From the NCBI RefSeq assembly GCF_022539505.1, contig NC_061508.1, positions 63,559,754 to 63,623,753 on the forward strand: a stretch of 64,000 bases of DNA. Direction: 5' to 3'. Below are positions 9,438-21,269 of the stretch, piece after piece (position 1 is the first letter of the stretch; every line of letters starts with the position of its first letter). The notes beneath the pieces were generated by a model. That model was not told where the DNA came from and made no database searches. It was given only the letters and a program-made list of their open reading frames with translations. A program made the position numbers and the translations under genes. Source of the DNA: Lolium rigidum. Its lineage: Eukaryota; Streptophyta; Magnoliopsida; Poales; Poaceae.

Positions 9438-10351
9438 CACTAGAGGTTAACGGCCGTCTGCGAGTTTTTCCAAAAAAGAAAAATCTAAGCATGTTTAATA
9501 CTATCAGGTTGAATTACTTATTAATCGTTAAACTTTTCAATCGGTCACCCATCCTTAAACTGCTCATTGTGTTTGTTCCTTAAGTATGAGCTTTCGGCAG
9601 AGGAGTTATACTTTATTGATAATAGTATCTATGAATCCTATTATCCCTTGAGCCATGATGTCACACATCTTTAATTTTTGAATTTCAGACAATTATTTGA
9701 GTAAACAACAATGAATAAGTAATAATAAATCTTGAAACAATAATTCTTTTTATTTTCATCAAAATCTAAAACCTGAAAATATCCTTTTTTTTATTTTGAG
9801 ACATCTAAAAAATCGGTAAATGGCCATAAGGCGTTAAAACCTATGTAATTTTTTATGTAGATAAATTTTCATATAAAAAACGTTTCAGCGAAGGTCGTAT
9901 GCAACCAGAAAAGTAGTTTTAACGAAACATGACGTTATTTTGTATAATATATCAAAATTCATGTTTGTTATTTTTCCGAACAACTAGAACACATAATACA
10001 TGGTCGTCTCAAAAGATTTTATTTTTTGAAATTTCTAACATTTTCTCATATTTATTGGAAACTAAAAAGGCGATTCTAGGAGGGAGGGGGTGTGTGGAGC
10101 AAAAAAAAAAAGCCGTCGGCATAGGGATCATAGGGTTGATGACGTCGCCTCGCCATCACGGTGTACAAGCCTAGGCCGATGGCTTAACCTACGCCGACGG
10201 TTGACGTGGGCCCAGTGTGCCATGCGCCGATAATTTACTTGGGCCAGGCCATGTTGTTGGGCTGCCCCGGCTTGGGCCTACGCAGACAGCCCCGATAAAA
10301 AGCCGTCGGCGTAGGTAATGGCTGCCGACACCTTATCCGTTTCCTGTAGTG
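9438..10351. mobile_element. Candidate small CACTA element
   Basis: The right end is clear: read inward it is CACTACAGGAAACGG, preceded by several 'gccgtcggcgtagg' subterminal repeats in both orientations (10110-10325). The proposed left end is CACTAGAGGTTAACGG at 9438. Flanking triplets are CAC and CAT, so the 3-bp duplication is imperfect. The interior is AT-rich and non-coding. The right terminus is much better supported than the left one. If the left end is wrong, this is only the right part of a larger CACTA. Confidence 0.5.
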
Positions 10352-10584
10352 CATCACAATCATTGCATCTAATTTTTCTTCCCTAAATTCTCAAGTTCTG
10401 TTATTGCTATGATAGGCCATCTTCAGGAACCTCCTACAAGATGTATGTTCCATAGCTCAAGAATTGGTTGAGTAAAATGATCCATTCAGTGTTCAGAATG
10501 CTTAGATTATGAAATAAAATGGGAGATGCCATTATTTAGCATTACATGCTCATTTATATTTGGAAGAAATGCCAAGAAATTTAT
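10352..10584. other. Unassigned
   Basis: AT-rich spacer with no recognised feature. Confidence 0.3.
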
Positions 10585-10900
10585 TTTTTCGATAACGAGG
10601 TTTTATTACTTAAAAGTTTAAGCATCACGCCCGATCTTTGCATAGCTAAGATGTACACAATCATCCAAAATAAGAACAAACAAGAATAAACATAAAAGTC
10701 GGTACAAAACGAGCACTAAAAGTGAAAAAAGCCAACTAGATAGGAGGAGCAGCAATCCTACGATTATACAGCCACCCATGTTGGGTAATAAATTCAATGA
10801 GATTATCAGATTGTTGGATGGGCGTGATAAACTTAGAGATAGTACATTCAAACTAATACAAAGTAACTTTCTTTTCAACTTGAAGGCATGTTCTTGTACA
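10585..10900 (-). mobile_element. LINE 3'-end fragment
   Basis: On the minus strand it ends with 'gcaaagatcgggcgtgatgc', then 'agtaataaaacctcgttatcg' and an A run. This is the form of grass L1-type LINE 3' tails (gcagaggc-ggg-gtga, then a short AT tail). Only the 3' UTR side is present and no RT frame is visible. Confidence 0.5.
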
Positions 10901-12513
10901 TTTGAGAGCGATCGATGCTATATTTGAGACACCATATATTCATTGTGTTATAACTCTTGTGCGGTTGTGTCGTGTCCTCGTGCTGAAATCCTCCTTCTAT
11001 TGTTTTATGATCTAAATTCATATAAAATCGAGGCTAACTTCAGATTCCGTTTCTCTCGGCGCGGTACAAATAGTTATCTCCGTGAATAAATACATCTTTT
11101 AAGCCGCTAGCTAGGGTTTATCGCTTCATTGGCAAAAACATGTTCAAATCCTGATATAGTAAAGTTTTGCTAGCTGACGCTCGTGGTTTGTTCCTCTCTT
11201 TGTTGGGAAGGTTATCCACGTTCAAATCTTGTGTCCCATGTGTACATTTTTTCTTCGTTTTTGGTTTATTTGTTTATCGCGTTTATAGCAACTTCCACCA
11301 TCAAAACTACCTACCTCTTAGGCCGTTTAGCATTTTATTTTGATAGATGCCTCACCTGAGAGAGTGAATTTTTGTAGCATGGCCTACATGTAGATTGTTT
11401 TCTGAACCTATAAAAATTTCATTTCAGACATGTCAAAAAATTCAAAAAAATATCATGATATGGATAATATTGTAATCTACAAGTATATACATTTTCAGAA
11501 TGAAATACGTTGTATTTTGGGGTCAGCAAAATAAGAAATCTTGTGTTCTTTCTTGGTGAACAGTAACAAGCAGTACATTAATGTATTTCAATCTGAAAAT
11601 TTACACCCTGGTAGATTACAACATTCTCCATGTCTCTATATTTTTTTCGAAATTTTCTGAAACTTTGAAATCAAAAGTTTTGAAGTTTGAAAGAACAAAA
11701 ACAAAAGTGGGCTAGCTCAGGCTACACTTGTGCTTTTCGCCTCACCTACATGTTACAAATTATGCTAGAAGGCGATGACATGCTTGCTCATGCTTGTTTC
11801 TTAGGAAGTATGGAAAGAGAGAAACATGAGGGTCTTTCTCAGCCAAACCTCTAATGCCCTGATAATCATCGCCAAGATCAAAGATGAGGCTAGGATGTGG
11901 AGTTTAGCCGGGCGAAATTCCTGAGTAATGTAAATACTGTTATATGCACGAACTTCTGAACTTCTTCGTAATTAATGAAAATGGCAAAAAATTTTGCCTT
12001 GTTAAAAATAATAGCAATATGATACGGTAAGGACTGAGTAAGAGAGATCATGGATCATGTGGAAAAAAAAAAGAGATCATAGATGAGAGGACATAGGTTG
12101 TTAGGATTTTAGAGGATAGTACTTGGACCACAATATCTGGGATACAAATGGGTGTAAAGTGGTGATGTTTTTATTAGGACCAGTTAAATTATGCATTTTT
12201 TTTGCAGAAATGTCCAGTACAACATACACTGCACATAGTCAAATAACATCTGACGAAGAATAGGGACAAAGTCGCTAGCGCCACGCTACTGATGAGTATG
12301 TTACATATCGTTGGAGAAATAGTATGCCTTGGTGAAACACATACACCATTAATTAAACTTGTTGGCTGATCTCTAGTTGACACAGGTAGAACTTATGAAC
12401 AACCAAATTATGCTAGTACAACACACTCATTGATATATAAAAACCAGCAAGTTAATAGCCTGTTGGTGGCATGTAGATGGTGAGAATCAAAAGTGTTATG
12501 TTGTCCGGCAGAA
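10901..12513. other. AT-rich intergenic stretch with one MITE-like unit
   Basis: No gene recognised. About 11380-11745 is internally symmetrical: 'gtagcatggcctacatgtag' on the left, 'gtgtagcctgagctagcc' read inward from the right, with 'ttttcagaatgaaata' and 'tatttcaatctgaaaat' facing each other inside. This suggests a decayed foldback or Mutator-type MITE. The rest shows nothing I can support. Confidence 0.3.
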
Positions 12514-13045
12514 AGCCAATGTGAGTCAGTGGACAAACAACGGTCATCGTGCCCCCGGTAGAACACGAACTGTAGAACAGCATCTCCCAAAGTGCTCGGA
12601 CTGCGGCTGGTGCGGCGTCAAATCTCCAAACGGCATGAAAGCTGACAAGTGACAAGGTTTCAGACATTTTTACAGTACGCCATGGACGGATACAGAGATT
12701 GCTTGGGCGGCCGGTCATGCCGGGTATAGCTTTTTCTCTCGTGCATGCCTTATCGGTACCGGCCGGTGGCCACAGGAGAGAATAAAGTAAGGCATGATCG
12801 ACGCAGGTGGTGGCCTCTAGATTCTGATTCGATTCGCATCCTCATGTGCATATTCGAGGCAGAGTGGAGAAAGATTCAGCCAGGTGCTCGATTGCTGCTT
12901 GGTGTGGTCTGCACGAGCTGGGGAGAAGATGCAGGGGCAAAATGTGGATCGTGCATATGCATTTGCGTGGTTGCCACTGGTTTGATGAAAATAGCTTTGT
13001 TGCGTCCAGCTTGTTCCTGCTTTATCTGAGGATATCTAGAGATCG
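12514..13045. repeat. Duplicated host segment, copy A (part 2)
   Basis: Aligns with 15131-16884 once the LINE and Stowaway in that copy are removed. Shared blocks include 'tgctcggact', 'ctgacaagtgacaaggtttc', 'catgatcgacgcaggtggtggcctc', 'gcagagtggagaaagattcag' and 'aggtgctcgattgctgct'. No convincing coding frame is conserved between copies, so it may be regulatory or UTR sequence of a duplicated locus. Confidence 0.65.
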
Positions 13046-13290
13046 ACGTTGAACATAAGTGCATTAATCCCAAAAAACCTGTTTTCTAAAACCGGAGCAC
13101 CCCTCTATCTGTCATACCGCGTTTAAGGAATGCCAAATTTACCTTTATCTTAGGATATCTAGAGATCGGTGCTGAACATTGGCGCATCAATCTAGAAAAA
13201 TATCCCGCCAGTTTCATGGGTTTTTCATCATGTTTTATGAAATCAGAGCATTCCTCGATCTCATAATACCATGTCCGAGGATAGCAATTT
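13020..13290. repeat. Diverged tandem duplication (about 125-140 bp unit)
   Basis: 'ttatctgaggatatctagagatcg' at about 13020 recurs as 'ttatcttaggatatctagagatcgg' at about 13146. The following 'cattaatcc / catcaatct', 'accggagcacccctc / aatcagagcattcctc' and 'cataccgcg / ataccatgtc' blocks are in the same order. Confidence 0.6.
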
Positions 13291-14196
13291 TATCTACGGG
13301 TATTCTTGATGCAAAGCCTTTGGTCCTGTCCAACAAGTGCGCGCCTTTCTTCGCGGTTGTAGACCTGATGCGTCACGGTAGAACAATTCCCCCGAGAAAA
13401 AAAAACGCTCTTCAAAACTGCTTATCAGAGTTAGTTCTGAATTACATGGTTTTAGGAAGTTGAGGGGGTTAAGTGTGCCACTTTTAACTTGAAGGGGTGT
13501 TGTATTTGAAACATAAAACATCTATGAATTATGTGGATCTTTTTCTAAGTTAGCCCACGAATAGGTATCAGGAGATCCTAGCCGTCCACGTGAAGCAAAG
13601 TTAGGAGAGGGGGGGGGGGGGGCATTGAAGCAAAAAACTGATGTTATTTTGTTTTGAGATAGTAAGAATGGATGGCACAATATCTTGCGTAGAGGGAGAT
13701 CTAGATGCTTGTTGCCCTACCACGGAGGCGGTGAAGATTACCATGTTCTGTGAGTCCATGAAGAATGGGTTGCAAGGTCGATTGCGAGGACGAATCAGAG
13801 TGGTGATAGAGGGTTCCCTTGCCACAACCCTTTCCCAATCCCGGCAACCCATTCAAGAGAACTCTAGAGGATGCGGCGAAAAGGAGCACCGTAAGCCAAT
13901 CTCGAAATCTGAGAGGAATGCCCCGCTTTGAAGCAAGTCAAGAAGATAGTCCGACCTCACCGAACTAAAAGCCGGAGAGTCAGGGTTCTTGTCTTCTGAA
14001 GCCTTCTAGCTCGCATAGTTCGGCACGTATGTATAATTGTCATGGATATGCAGAGCATTGGGTTCGAGAAACAAGAGAGTTCATGAAAGGTGCCAATTTT
14101 GTTACCAACATTTTTTTAAACATAAGGTCAAAGGTCCGGCTTGTTACCAACATTTTTACAACAATCTTCATGGACGAGACTAATAGAACTATAGTG
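13291..14196. other. Unassigned spacer between the two duplicated segments
   Basis: No gene recognised. It contains a poly-G run at 13605-13622 and a mixed-composition stretch at 13640-13930 with open frames on both strands that show no family pattern. Confidence 0.3.
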
Positions 14197-14468
14197 GGAG
14201 ACCTAGTAGACAGCATCACTCATGCACAGCAAAGCGCACTTCACTTGTCGTTTCGCCCGCCACCAAGGCGACGCTGTCGCCGTGTGCTTGTCGGGCTCAC
14301 CGGCGACCCATGGCGCCCTGTCGTCCGGGAATAAACCGCCACGGCTCCCTCGATGCGGCCGAATACGAGCGATCGATCACAGCCGGTACTGATCCCATCA
14401 TGATTCATGAACCGGCGTCTCCCTCCCGTCGGCGTCGTGGCAAAGGAATTCCTGATGCGGCTCTGGTA
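14197..14468 (+). repeat. Duplicated promoter-like segment, copy B (part 1)
   Basis: Counterpart of 8589-8945. Relative to copy A it lacks the TATATAT stretch (a deletion leaves 'gcggccgaatacgagc'), and the initiator ATG is GTG (14437-14439). Copy B therefore looks like the more decayed of the two. Confidence 0.55.
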
Positions 14469-14519
14469 CTGATCACAGCCGGTACTGATCACAGCTTTTA
14501 TTCCGACCGATTGGTTCTG

Positions 14520-15112
14520 GAGGGAGCGGCGCGAAGCTCTTTTTCTGTGTTGACATCAAGTAACTATGGATCCATGATGAAAGTCGGAAGAAGAGAATTT
14601 CATGAAGGCCGGAGGGGAGGACTAGCTAAGGGAGGTTCAAGTCTCCGCGCTGTTGAGGGACTTGCTTGGTGTTCCGGGCTTCACAGCAGCAGTATGAAAG
14701 TGGGGGCGACAACACAGGTGAAGTTCAGAGTCCTACCTTTCAGGGTGAAAACCCAAGGTCTGGCCTTAACTGGTTGTGCCTAGCAATGACCTTGTTGAAG
14801 GCATTGTTTTGAGAGCGGGGACTATCTTCAGGGTGAAAACCTAAGATCTTTGATCGGGCGACGATGGTGTCAGCTGTTCCCTTCTTGGAGGCGTCGTTTT
14901 TGGAGAGTCTGTATTTCAGGTGTTATCTTGGCGGTGGATGTATTGCTGTTGTTAGGCCCGAGATACTGTAGCGGGACTTTTGTTTCTTAGTTTTCTTTTT
15001 CTTTTTTTGGCTATGTGCATCCGTAGTGCCATTAGGGTGGTGCGTTGTTGCAGAGGCTGGGTGTAATTTGTATCTTTTGATATTAATATATTCTCTTTAT
15101 CGAAAAAAATCT
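14520..15112 (+). mobile_element. LINE-type retrotransposon 3' region
   Basis: Ends 'gttgcagaggctgggtgtaattt', then 'gatattaatatattctctttatcgaaaaaa', the standard 3' tail of grass LINEs. The left part has two 'cagggtgaaaacc' motifs (14740, 14831) and no RT frame. Left limit uncertain. Confidence 0.5.
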
Positions 15113-15580
15113 TGTTATTATTAAAAAGAAGAAAGCTGACTAACTATGGTCATCATACCCCGAAGAACGCTAGAAAAGAATCGTCTCCCAGAGTGCTCGG
15201 ACTCCTGCCGTTGTAACGTCAAATCTCTAAATCTAAACGGCATGATACTGACAAGTGACAAGGTTTCAGAGATTTTTATAGTAGGACATGGACGGATACG
15301 AATTGCTAGGGCGGCCGGCCATGCCGGGTAGCTTTTCTCCCGTACGTCCATGCATGCTTTACCGGCATGATCGACGCAGGTGGTGGCCTCCCGTTCTGAT
15401 TCGATTCGCATTGCATGCATGTGCATATTCCAGGCAGAGTGGAGAAAGATTCAGGGAGGTGCTCGATTGCTGCTAGCTGGTGGTCTGCACGAGTTCGTGA
15501 GATCGAAGATGCAGTAGTAAAGTAAAGTAAAGTGGCATCCCTTTACCAAGTTGCGCAAAGCGTACGTCCATCGTGCATGT

Positions 15581-16696
15581 TTTTTTTCTTTCCGATATGG
15601 GGGCGGCGCCCCAGCCTCTGCATGGAAAGATGCACATGGCTATTCATTTATTTAAAAAGTGTCACAGTATTAAACATCCATTACAAAAAAAATCACCATC
15701 TAAAGTTGAGACAAATCAACATGAGAATGAAGAGCATGGAAACAAAACTAGACATTCTCTAGTCTATTAATATGATACCACCCAGTAGCCCGAAAAAAGA
15801 AATCCTCCATAACCTTGAGCGGCCGGGTACATCCAGTAATCATAGCCTCCCGTTGATCTTCCGAGAGGAGCAAAGCCCAAAGCTGGATCGAATGCGTAGC
15901 CCTTCGAATAACCTGCAAAAAATCCGTCCCCTTTTGCTTGTTAAAAACAATATCATTTCTGCTTGTCCAAATCGCCCAACATAAAGCTGAAACGCCAATA
16001 CGAATCCTAGCTTTATCCAATTTTTTAACTCCATTCAACCAACCAAACATATTAGTAATATTCGCTGGTGGTGGAATATTGTAAGACCAATATAACAAGC
16101 GCCAAACAATTTGAGCAAAAGGACAATGCAGAAAAAGATGTTCAACCATTTCATTGGAATCACAAATCAACACTTTTGACACCCATTCCAATTACGTTTA
16201 GCCAAATTATCTTTAGTGAGAAGAACCTTGTTGTTGAGGAACCACATGAAATTTTTAATTTTAAGAGGTATCTTAAGCTTCCATAAATACTTACGAAGAA
16301 AAGGAGTATGTCCATTCATCAAACAAGATACAACGATTTCACCGAAAAAACACCCGAGTCATTAAGTTTCCAACAAAACCTATCTGATTCAGTAGAAAGA
16401 TTCACATCCATCAAGCGTTGACACAAGTGTAACCGAGCATTCCATTTATGATCATTTAATTCTCTCCTAAAACAAATATTGAGAGGAGATTGAGCAAGAA
16501 CAGTTGCAACTAGCACATTCTTATGTTGTACAATGTTGTACAGCGATGGATATTGCTCATCCAGGGGTGAATCACCTAACCGCACATCTTCCCAAAATCG
16601 AACAGTAGACCCACATCCTACTTTAAAAACCCTCTAGCAAAAAAATCAGATTTGACCCGCATTAGCCCCTTCCAAAAGGCAGCTTGGTTGTTGTGT
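15581..16696 (-). pseudogene. 5'-truncated L1-type LINE (zf-RVT end of ORF2)
   Basis: Minus-strand insertion bounded by the exact 15-bp duplication GTCCATCGTGCATGT (15566-15580 and 16697-16711). The poly(A) tail appears as T's at 15581-15587, next to a 'gcagaggctggggcg' 3' motif. The coding remnant reads the C-terminal third of ORF2: 'AAFWKGLMRVKSDFF', 'STVRFWEDVRLGD', then the zinc-binding-RT region with H-L-F-L-H-C-P-F-A and 'ALCWAIWTSRNDIVFN'. Frameshifts occur near 16618 and between 16319 and 16191. It is the same family as 35001-36022 and 43570-44112, and was a dead-on-arrival 5'-truncated copy. Confidence 0.85.
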
Positions 16697-16745
16697 GTCC
16701 ATCGTGCATGTAGCGTCGTTGCCATTGGTTCGATAAAAATATATA

Positions 16746-16825
16746 CTCCCTCCGGTCTAAATAAGTGGTGTGGTTCAAATTTAAATTTAAACTGAAACCA
16801 CAACACTTATTATGCATTGGGAAAC
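16746..16825. mobile_element. Stowaway-type MITE
   Basis: 80 bp. The left end is CTCCCTCCGG, with 'aataagtggtgtggtt' facing 'aaccacaacacttatt' as inverted arms. TA occurs at 16744-16745 and 16826-16827. It is absent from the paralogous position in copy A (near 12975), which confirms it as an insertion. Confidence 0.75.
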
Positions 16826-17070
16826 TAGCTAGCTTGTTGTGTGTCCAGCTTGTTGATGCTTTATCTGATGATATCTATAGATCATCCGAAAAACCTTTCA
16901 TGGTTCCGTGGTATTCTGATCTTGTAATCCATGCATGCTTTGGCTAGTATCCAGTGTTGTGAGAACACTGTCAACAAGGCAGTCTTCTTCTTCCTGTTTC
17001 ATGGCAATCTCCAGCACGGTACCCTAGAGATCACCATATCTATCAGGACTCAGCAGCACCAGCCGACTAA

Positions 17071-17380
17071 GGACTCGTTTGATTCGCAGGATTTTCAGTA
17101 TAATTGCATGTACTCTCCGATTCTATAGGAGTAAATAAACTACTGTACATGATTTTGGATCTGCGAGCGTTTGTATTACATAGAAAAACCAAGTAAATAA
17201 ATTATAAAAAATACGTTGGAGTAAAGGGATAATTTTCTTCAAAACATAGTGCAAATGGATCCTTTGTAGAAATTCCAAAAGATTGCAATCCCACGAATCA
17301 GACAATGTTTGTAGGAAGAAAATTCTATGTATTCAAATTCTTCCAAAATCCTATACAATTGCTTTGAATCAAACAAGTCC
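17071..17380. mobile_element. Tourist MITE
   Basis: 310 bp with ends GGACTCGTTTGATTC and GAATCAAACAAGTCC (one mismatch as inverted repeats) and an exact TAA duplication at 17068-17070 and 17381-17383. Non-coding. This is the classical PIF/Harbinger-derived Tourist structure. Confidence 0.9.
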
Positions 17381-17383
17381 TAA

Positions 17384-18713
17384 AGCATAAGAAACTGAGC
17401 TATCCTCTTGGGTGGGTTTGTGGGGATCTGTTTGGCCCACACTTATCGCATGCATTTGAACAGACTCACAACTCGACCATTCTGACTTCATTATCGGACC
17501 TACCTCCCTATATAGGTACTACAGTACGGTAAACAACGAGTGGTACATCCAGCATGAAAGCGATACATTCCAATCCAGGCTAGACCAGTCCTATATCATC
17601 GATCTTACAGGGTCTGATGTACTACTAATCGACGAATCATGCTCAAGGGTTTTTTCCTTGTTCTCGGAAAATTACCGGTGGTGCAACGACCGGAAATACC
17701 TATCAAAATACCATCCGAGATCTTTCAATCAGATTTTAAAGTTACTCCAAAATTTATCAAAATCATTTAAGTTATGAGCGAATTATGAAATACAGGGTCG
17801 GTATTTTTTTATGCAGGTGGTTACTGAGAAAACCGATTTCCGGTTTAGGGTTTAGAATTTAGAAAAAGAATCGTTTTCCGGCGAAATATCAAAAATATTC
17901 AGGCAAGGAAAAGAAAAAGAAAACTGATTCAAAGCTTCATATGCCAGCAGCTAGCCACGAAAGTGGCGGCGGCTCCGATCGAATTCGTCCGTCTCGATGG
18001 GTCAAATGTGTTGTCATGGTGTCGACTGTGAAGATACCTGGTAGTGGATTACACGGCGTATAGTACGGGCTAAGTAGTAGCTAGTTCTGAGATGCCATCG
18101 ATTAAATGGAAAGAAAACAACATGGCGTGCCGCCCTGCCATCGACGTCCAAGTCCAACCATGAGCACGCAGAACCTGGCGCCGCGACATGCCCCGCAGCG
18201 TGGTTGTGAGAGTGGCGATGGCGCGCTGTGGCGGTGCAGAGGCGCGCAACCTCAGGCCCCGGCCCGGCTTGTATGCCGGCGGTGGAACCGGCTGGGGCCG
18301 CCACCGCACGCCGGGGCCCCTTCTCCACCTCTTGGCCGTGGGCAAAAGCCGGTGCCAACCGAGAGACACTGCGCGTACGATCATCGATCGGGTTCCTGAA
18401 AAAGAAAGCGTTGGGAGCTCCGGGCTTTCGCCTGCGTGTGGGCGTCATGATGGAGTGGCCTCGGCGATCGCCCATCTCGATCACCGGCGCCTTGTGTTCC
18501 TCCGCTCGGGCGCACCATCATGCCCGCCCCGAGCCTTTCCCTTCCCTTTGCTGCGCTGTGAACAATGCATATTTTCGACGCTGCGAAGTCCAAAGCAGTC
18601 AGCCTAGTTTCTTTAGCTAATCTGCTCTGCCCTAGCTCGCTGGCCTTGGCCTGCTAATAGTGGTGTTGTTCACGTTCAGAGAAAAAGGTTGCACGAATTG
18701 TTTCGATTCCTTA
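17384..18713. other. Unassigned; GC-rich block at 18.1-18.6 kb
   Basis: 17.4-17.95 kb is ordinary AT-rich spacer. 18110-18600 is GC-rich with open frames in several phases on both strands (the longest minus frame is 156 codons, 18484-18014). None shows a protein family pattern and the codon use looks like composition only. It could be a captured gene fragment or a CpG-rich remnant. Confidence 0.3.
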
Positions 18714-19917
18714 GAGCACCTCTAACCCAAGTACGAAATCTTAGAGGAGCAAAAGCCTCCCTAAAACTTAACTTACTATATTTGCTCCTCTAATTTTGCA
18801 CCGTAGAACCAAACCCCAAAAACTTGGAGGAGCAAACTTTTTTTCAACATAATTCGCAAATTGGAGCACATTTGTACATGATAATATAACATAAGATGAT
18901 TCATAATGCATATAAAGTCGCACAAATTGATAGCATCATCTAAACCTAAAAAATTGGTAGTTTACAGATACAATTGATAGCACTAGTCATCATCTTCCTC
19001 AAACCTCCTCCACTAGTCATCTTCTTCCTCAAACCTCCTCCTATTGTAGCGCATGACTAGAGCCGACCACCTACTCGTTATCGATGGCAAGGATCGACCA
19101 TCTCCACTTGTTCTTTGTTTGAAGTTGATATGGATCTCTTCCCAAAATTGATTGAACGGTTGCTTATCTTCAATGAGTGTTCGATCATGCCATGCGAAGT
19201 ATAAATCGTTATCCTCATCCTCAGTTCATTTTCCTTGTCTCTTCTTCTTGCTATGAATTTGAACAAACAAACGTCTAGTTCATCCGCCAAAATTCACCAA
19301 ATTTTCCAAACAAAAAGGGGTTGAGAAGCATACCTTGGCGAATCGGGTGTCCAAGGATCATCTTCTTCATCCGCTGTTGCCGGTGCCGGAGCCGGAGCCG
19401 GTGCCGGTGCGGTTGCTGCCGCACGGTGCCCACATGAGGTCCTTCAACCCTAAATATGGCGACTTGCAGCAGCGCGAGGATGAAGAACCCATACCGGAGG
19501 TGCGAGGCCGTGTGAATCCAGCTGTTCCTCGACGAATCCCACGTCGATCCCGTCGGTGTCAGCGGCGGATTGTTCGATGTTGCGCCGCCCGATTCGGTCG
19601 ATATAGGCTGTCGGTGGCTACGCGGAGAAGGTAGGAGGGTCGGGAATCCTACGCGGAGTCGGCAGCGGATGGCTCTTGTCGCCGGACTGATCGAGGAGCA
19701 GTTGGCGGTGGCGATGTGGCGCTGCGGGGGGAGAGGTGGAGGTGAAGGTGGGGGAGCAAAATTTTAGGCGAGCCATGGAGGAGGATATTTATGGGCAGTG
19801 GAGGCCGATGGGCAAAAATTTTGCTCCTCTTAAGCCATTAGGGTTTCAGCTAGAGTCGGTTCCAACCGTTAGCGGCACAAATTTTCTCCTTGAAAGCCTT
19901 TTCGGTTAGAGATGCCT
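18714..19917. mobile_element. PIF/Harbinger-like element (GAGCAYCTCTAACC ends)
   Basis: 1204 bp with inverted ends GAGCACCTCTAACC on the left and AGGCATCTCTAACC read inward from the right, and an exact TTA duplication at 18711-18713 and 19918-19920. 'ggagcaaa' motifs recur near both ends. Short frames inside (for example minus 19290-19078, Arg/Lys-rich) are unassigned. There is no transposase. It belongs to the same terminal class as 32463-34081 and 40343-41555. Confidence 0.7.
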
Positions 19918-19920
19918 TTA

Positions 19921-20339
19921 TACCGTTGGTTCTATTTTACGAAAAAAGAAGCATAGCTACAACCTCTGGCATCAAACTATACATACAATTACCGATGAGC
20001 TAATTAAATTTAGGCTCTCTCAGCTTAATTCAAGCTTGACACAGCTTTTGTGGGTAGAAATTTTGTAAATCAAGCCCCGTGTGGAATATATACTTACCAG
20101 ATACAGCGGCTAGCGACAGATATCGATCGCATGTCGTCATGCATCCATATCTATGCGAAGCCGAAACCTTTTTACACTGATCGACAAACGAATGAGCCTG
20201 ACCTTGATATCTCTGTTGAAAAACCGGCGCTCCGCTATGACTTGAGGGTTGCGAGTGCTAAGCTTTTTCCGGTCTAATGATAAAATCATGGCCTGCTTTT
20301 CCCTCCCTTTTTCTTCCCGAGTATTCCTGGGAATGATCG
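19921..20339. other. Unassigned
   Basis: No feature recognised. A short plus frame at 20050-20277 has no family pattern. Confidence 0.3.
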
Positions 20340-21110
20340 ATCAGGCCGGCCGGTCAGTTGATGTGGTGTGGTAGATTCATGTGTCCCCTTATCGTGCCGG
20401 CCGACAGCGTTCCATGATTTGCTACGGTCCAATTTTCCTTGAATGAATTTGCACACTCAACCTAACAAATAAATAAATAAATACGGAGATATATGGCGGC
20501 TAATACAAGAAAAATGCATTTAAATCCGAGAAAAAAACGTGCTCCTCTATTTGTCAGTACAGCGTATGTTATACCAAACCGTCCACTAATTGCAAAATTT
20601 GGTCTCAAGTCCCAACAGTTGTAAGAAGAATTATTGGTCGGTTGATGCGGCATGCTATGATGCATGTCCTCTTATCATGCCGGCAGATAACGCTCGATCC
20701 ATGTCTCCAGGTTTGCAAATTAGAGCCAACCTAACAGGTAATTAAATACGCATTACAACTGCTAATCGAAAATATTTCAATTCTCTTCTATCTAATTGGA
20801 TGGCTTTGTAAAAAATTAAACCTGTCGCCATTTTTGGCTTTGTAAATTTTGAAAACCTGTCCACATGTTCCCGAACCGCAATTCTCTTGAATCTAATTGG
20901 ATGGCACATCAAATGCCTTTAATTATCATAGAAAACATTTAAATTCAAAAAATAAATAAATACCGAATGGGGCGGCTAATACAAAAAAAAAATATTTAGA
21001 AAAGTAGCACAATGATCTGGTATACCAAACCGAAATTTAATTGCAAATTTGGCCTAAACAGTGCCAAGAAGAATTATTGGTCCGTGATGTATCAATACAT
21101 GCATGTACGT
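20340..21110. repeat. Three diverged direct repeats
   Basis: Blocks 'cttatcgtgccggccgacagcg', 'aaataaataaatac', 'ggcggctaatacaa' and 'gaagaattattggtc' recur in the same order at about 20345-20640, 20640-20800 and 20900-21085. Copies are partial and strongly diverged. I do not know the repeat family. Confidence 0.5.
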
Positions 21111-21269
21111 CTATTGTACAACTTGTTAAACTATAGATGTAACTCCTCATGTCGAAATTACTTGTTAAACTATAGATGTATCTACCCATGTTTTAGCATG
21201 TCGATTCATTCGTTTTTAACAAATATTTTGCATGGGAGGGAGTGGTACATATCGAATACTAATAGTATA

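Larger units (their letters stand above)
15131..16884. repeat. Duplicated host segment, copy B (part 2), split by a LINE and a MITE
   Basis: Matches 12514-13045. It is interrupted by a LINE (15581-16696) bounded by a 15-bp target duplication and then by a Stowaway (16746-16825). Removing both restores an uninterrupted alignment to copy A, ending 'ctttatctgatgatatctatagatc'. Both insertions therefore post-date the duplication. Confidence 0.65.

Noticed and set aside
13605..13622. G homopolymer as a G-quadruplex or regulatory site
   Set aside because: A single simple run without further context; also error-prone in sequencing.
18014..18620. Possible gene in the GC-rich block at 18 kb
   Set aside because: Open frames on both strands, no conserved motif, no consistent splice pattern. 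Kept only as unassigned sequence.
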